This document shows, one piece after another, positions 7,200 through 9,842 of a DNA stretch of 9,842 nt (the stretch's first letter is position 1; each line of letters begins with the position of its first letter). The position numbers and the translations under genes were made by a program. The stretch is taken from positions 1 through 9,842 of the forward strand of contig CAJTLD010000018.1 of NCBI GenBank assembly GCA_910577065.1, read 5' to 3'. The notes below the pieces were generated by a model. It worked only from the letters and a program-made list of their open reading frames with translations, was not told where the DNA came from and made no database searches. This stretch comes from an uncultured Lachnospiraceae bacterium (lineage in GTDB: Bacteria > Bacillota > Clostridia > Lachnospirales > Lachnospiraceae).

Positions 7200-8813
7200 T
7201 CAGTCCTCCCGCCGGATCCGAAGCCTTACGTTCGAGCACAGGATCCGCTTCCTTACGCCTTCCTCATCGTATTCAAATGCAACGGCCTGCCCGTCCGGTT
7301 CCCGGCAAACCGAAACCGCCGAAAGCCCAAGCCCCATTGCCTCGTCCAAAGACAAAAGCATCTCATTGAGCACAAAACCGCCGGACCCTTCGCTGATATA
7401 TTCCCGCCGCTCTTTTTTCAGCTTCCGCAAATCCACATCCCCGTTCCGAATCAGTTCCACCATAATTTCCTTAAAAATCTGCACGTCCGGAATCAGAATG
7501 CCGCTGTCCTCCGGGCTTGCCGAAAGCATGTCCGCGATTTCGGCAAGCGTCACCCCGCCGCCCTCTGCCTCTGACGCCTTCTGCAAAAGAAAGCCCAGGC
7601 TCTTTTCGTATTTGGCCAGCTTTTCCTGCTGCCTTCGCTCCTGTTCCCGCATCCACGCCTCGTCGCCAAACTCCAGACGCCCTTCCTCCTCTTTTTCCGC
7701 CTTCCTGCGCAGAGGGCGCTGCAGCTCCATTGATTTATTCAGATTATAGACCTTACCGGGATCCCCTATAAACAACGGCCTTAAAAACGCGTCCAGCCGT
7801 CCCAGCGCCTCCGGCGCATCCAGTATTTTTTCATACAGCTCGTTCCGGATGGAAAACCGGCGGATATAAGACATCTGCGACAACAGCTCCAGTTCATGCG
7901 TATACAGCGATTTCAAATCAAAATGGCTGCTTAAGATTTTCTGGTGCTCGTCAATCGTGCGGTTTAAATACTGTTCAATCACGCCCAGGTTTTTCAGCTT
8001 TTCCTCTTCCTTCGGTTCCAGCTTTCCCACGTTTAAATCCATCTCTTCCAGTTCCGCCGCGCGTTTTTTCACCAGAGCGCGGTAATCCAGAAACTTCTGC
8101 TTCGTATCGCTGACTGTCGCCAGGTTTCCTTCCAGAACCGCTTCGTACTCCGCCACCGAATAACTGAGCGCATTCCGCCGGATTTTGCCCATGGCCTCTT
8201 TGATTTTCTGCAGCTGGATCCGCAGCAGGTTAAACACGTTTTTGATATCGTCCACCGCTTTATCGTAGCTTTGCTTTTCCAGGTGCATCCGAAAAATCAT
8301 CTCATGGACGCTAAAGCGCATATTGTCCTCAATTTCCATCGTAGACAAAATCAGGTTATAGCCGTCCTCCGTCAGATAATAAGACGTCCTGCGCACCTCC
8401 GAATCCACATAGACGATCCGGTTTGCCACATAACTGACATGCATCGCCTCGTACGCGCCGCTTTCAAAATGAAACCCGTCAAAATACATCGCCTTCCCTT
8501 CGTTTGAAAGGATGACATTTAAAATGTAATCCCCTAACGCCCTGCACTCCGCATACCCCATCGGCTTTCCGAGATAACGCATATTCAGGCTGTCTAAATA
8601 CGCCCCGATATCGTCCGCGGTACAGTGTTCGTCTTTTAAAGATTGTTCCATCACATAGAGCAGTACGGCAAAAATCACATTGACCTGCTCGTCGATTTTG
8701 ACAAACCCGTATTGCTTCCAGATTGATTTCTGGCTGCTGTTTACAAAAAGAAGGGCATAGCGGCCAACGTGTTTCATGCGCTTTGGGAACTGTTTTAAAA
8801 AATCGTACTGCAT
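7200..8813 (-). CDS. jetA: JetA/MukF-like kleisin subunit of the SMC complex (DUF5716-like)
   Basis: This 537-residue protein is the presumed kleisin that bridges the SMC heads and recruits the JetB-like partner. An N-terminal winged-helix-like region (about 1-160) begins MQYDFLKQFPKRMKHVGRYA. A helical, coiled-coil-rich middle follows at about 175-330, then a highly charged Glu/Arg/Lys stretch at about 365-405. A second winged-helix-like part (about 420-490) contains VTLAEIADML and ELIRNGDVDL. The resemblance is to DUF5716, which I recall as the Wadjet JetA family in Clostridia. The frame stays open to 8873, but I chose the ATG at 8813. A perfect AGGAGG (8820-8825) lies six bases upstream of it, whereas the upstream ATG at 8873 overlaps the promoter -10 region and lacks a binding site. 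It is first in a three-gene operon with short or overlapping junctions. Confidence 0.82.
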   Translation of the reverse strand: MQYDFLKQFPKRMKHVGRYALLFVNSSQKSIWKQYGFVKIDEQVNVIFAVLLYVMEQSLKDEHCTADDIGAYLDSLNMRYLGKPMGYAECRALGDYILNVILSNEGKAMYFDGFHFESGAYEAMHVSYVANRIVYVDSEVRRTSYYLTEDGYNLILSTMEIEDNMRFSVHEMIFRMHLEKQSYDKAVDDIKNVFNLLRIQLQKIKEAMGKIRRNALSYSVAEYEAVLEGNLATVSDTKQKFLDYRALVKKRAAELEEMDLNVGKLEPKEEEKLKNLGVIEQYLNRTIDEHQKILSSHFDLKSLYTHELELLSQMSYIRRFSIRNELYEKILDAPEALGRLDAFLRPLFIGDPGKVYNLNKSMELQRPLRRKAEKEEEGRLEFGDEAWMREQERRQQEKLAKYEKSLGFLLQKASEAEGGGVTLAEIADMLSASPEDSGILIPDVQIFKEIMVELIRNGDVDLRKLKKERREYISEGSGGFVLNEMLLSLDEAMGLGLSAVSVCREPDGQAVAFEYDEEGVRKRILCSNVRLRIRRED

Positions 8814-8819
8814 GGGCTT

Positions 8820-8825
8820 CCTCCT
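8820..8825 (-). promoter_or_regulatory. Ribosome binding site that sets the jetA start
   Basis: AGGAGG on the minus strand sits six bases before the ATG at 8813. It identifies that codon as the start rather than the in-frame ATG codons at 8873 or 8861. Confidence 0.88.
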
Positions 8826-8859
8826 GTGTCGTTTTTGCGCAGAGGCATCTTTGCTATCC

Positions 8860-8888
8860 ATTATACAGACCAAACAATCTTATGTACA
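8860..8888 (-). promoter_or_regulatory. Promoter of the jetABC-like operon
   Basis: On the minus strand a perfect TATAAT (8860-8865) lies 17 bp downstream of TGTACA (8883-8888, four of six bases match TTGACA). Transcription would start near 8853, leaving a leader of about 40 nt to the ATG at 8813. It lies just beyond the terminator of the preceding gene, so the operon should be transcribed independently. Confidence 0.75.
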
Positions 8889-8913
8889 GTAAAAATTCTC
8901 CCTTTTTCATTGC

Positions 8914-8949
8914 AAAAAAACGGGCATACAGACTAATCCATACGCCCGT
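8914..8949 (-). terminator. Rho-independent terminator of the permease-like gene
   Basis: On the minus strand, 30 bases after the stop at 8979, ACGGGCGTATG pairs with TGTATGCCCGT around an 8-nt loop (11 pairs, three of them G-U). The stem is followed by seven T's (8914-8920). It separates this gene from the SMC operon promoter just downstream. Confidence 0.9.
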
Positions 8950-8978
8950 CTTTCTATTCCCGCAGGTTTTCCAAAAAC

Positions 8979-9842
8979 CTATTTTGCAAACTCTGCATCT
9001 ACTGCATCTGCATTTGTCGTTATCGTCTCCATTTCATCCCTGGTATAAAGATCATCCTCACTTTTAATTACACCGGCCTCAATCAGCGCATGAATTGTAT
9101 TTCTGCAGTTTTTATGAAGCGAAATCGCAGCCGAACCTTCCGCGCTCCACATATTGTACTCCCTGTTTCGCGCTTCCCGGTTTCCAATTTTATCATTTTT
9201 TATAACATACTGTATTGTAAGCGAATTATAATACACCTCGTCCGCCGTTTCCTCCATATCCTGATACCGCAAGCCGTTCCGGACAAATTCCTTAAAATTT
9301 CCTTCCATAGCGTCGTCTATCACAGCCTGATAGATTTTTTTAGCTTCTTCTTCCGAGAACACGCGTTCATCATACGCCCCGTCTTTGTCATATATATCCA
9401 TTCTGGCGTCTTTAATCATCACATTCTCATAATCCCCGGCGAACATATTGTCAAGATACACTTCCGGATCCATGCAAGCCTCCGCCAGCTTCCCGATCAC
9501 GGTTTCCGGATCGGAAATCATCTCTGTTCCGGCAGGTATATTGTAGGCGCGCCGCAGCATGGAACCATTTTTCAGATAATAATTAACGGTTACCCCCAAC
9601 AAATCGCTGTCCATCCACAAATTCCGCTTCGCCGCAAAAGATTCAAATTCTTTTTTGGATGAAATAATCTGGCTGTGGATTTCAAGTATACGCCGTATGT
9701 CTTCCTCACTGTCCCCTCCGATAACATAGCTTCCCGAAAGGTATGCGCTTTCGATTTCGGCGCTGTCCGGCATTTTTTTCTCCTGCCCGAAAAAATCGCA
9801 CTCAATGCTTAACAGCAGCAAAAAAAGCGCAGCCGAAAATAT
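8979..9842 (-). CDS. C-terminal part of a membrane protein, probably an ABC-type permease with DUF6449-like domain (cut by window edge)
   Basis: The frame is open from the right edge (9842) to TAG at 8979, giving 287 visible residues. The TTG at 9821 is only an internal Leu codon; the frame continues upstream through IFSAALFLLLLSIE, a hydrophobic run that looks like the last membrane helix of a larger protein. What follows is soluble and acidic, with LSGSYVIGG, a segment resembling VNYYLKNGSMLRRAYNIP, and a helical C-terminal part ending DAVDAEFAK. This arrangement (membrane segments, then a soluble tail containing 'YYLKNG...RRAYNIP') reminds me of clostridial ABC-2-type permeases annotated with a DUF6449 C-terminal domain. 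That identification is from memory and moderate. The gene has its own terminator and is separated from jetA by about 165 bp, so I see no functional tie to the SMC operon. Confidence 0.6.
   Translation of the reverse strand: MFSAALFLLLLSIECDFFGQEKKMPDSAEIESAYLSGSYVIGGDSEEDIRRILEIHSQIISSKKEFESFAAKRNLWMDSDLLGVTVNYYLKNGSMLRRAYNIPAGTEMISDPETVIGKLAEACMDPEVYLDNMFAGDYENVMIKDARMDIYDKDGAYDERVFSEEEAKKIYQAVIDDAMEGNFKEFVRNGLRYQDMEETADEVYYNSLTIQYVIKNDKIGNREARNREYNMWSAEGSAAISLHKNCRNTIHALIEAGVIKSEDDLYTRDEMETITTNADAVDAEFAK

Noticed and set aside
9090..9662. 190-codon open frame on the plus strand
   Set aside because: It lies wholly antisense to the permease-like gene, has no ribosome binding site, and its His/Ile-rich composition is that of a shadow frame.
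9819..9821. TTG as the start of the right-edge gene
   Set aside because: The frame continues open to the window edge through a hydrophobic segment and there is no ribosome binding site upstream; it is an internal Leu codon.
1..9842. CRISPR array, tRNA/rRNA gene, insertion sequence or attachment-site repeats
   Set aside because: No regularly spaced repeats, no tRNA-like cloverleaf, no transposase and no flanking direct repeats were seen.

Overview
The window looks like part of a Bacillota (Clostridia, probably Lachnospiraceae) chromosome. The grounds are strong AGGAGG-type ribosome binding sites on almost every gene, short intergenic gaps, a Cys/Gly-rich small protein of a kind I associate with Lachnospiraceae, and an SMC operon with DUF5716/DUF6063-like subunits typical of clostridia. 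All family names come from reading the proteins; no search was run.

Layout, left to right. (1) Positions 1-733, minus strand: N-terminal half of a MATE-family efflux transporter, cut by the left edge. (2) Positions 734-821: a compact divergent control region. It holds a MerR-type promoter for the transporter (19-bp spacer with a perfect 15-bp palindrome) and a face-to-face promoter for the regulator. (3) Positions 822-1637, plus: a MerR/BmrR-like regulator with a GyrI-like effector domain. (4) Positions 1763-1951, plus: a 62-residue Cys/Gly-rich small protein, followed by a strong terminator. (5) Positions 1993-8813, minus: a three-gene operon encoding a MukBEF/Wadjet-like SMC complex, in the order JetA-like (kleisin), JetB-like (MukE-like), JetC-like (1498-residue SMC ATPase). 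It has its own promoter just upstream of jetA and tight translational coupling. (6) Positions 8979-9842, minus: C-terminal part of a membrane-anchored protein, probably an ABC-type permease with a DUF6449-like domain, ending at a strong terminator and cut by the right edge.

The centrepiece is the SMC operon. JetA, JetB and JetC should form a DNA-loop-extruding ATPase. In canonical Wadjet anti-plasmid systems a fourth gene, jetD (a Toprim/TopoVI-like nuclease), completes the operon. Here no jetD is present: the operon stops at a terminator next to a convergent unrelated gene, and the upstream neighbour is not a nuclease. The ATPase also has unusual nucleotide-binding motifs: Leu replaces the first Gly of Walker A, and Asn sits at the Walker B catalytic Glu position. 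It is therefore either a condensin-like (MksBEF-like) complex or a defence module whose nuclease lies elsewhere.

The MATE/MerR pair reads as a drug- or metabolite-induced efflux unit, independent of the SMC operon.
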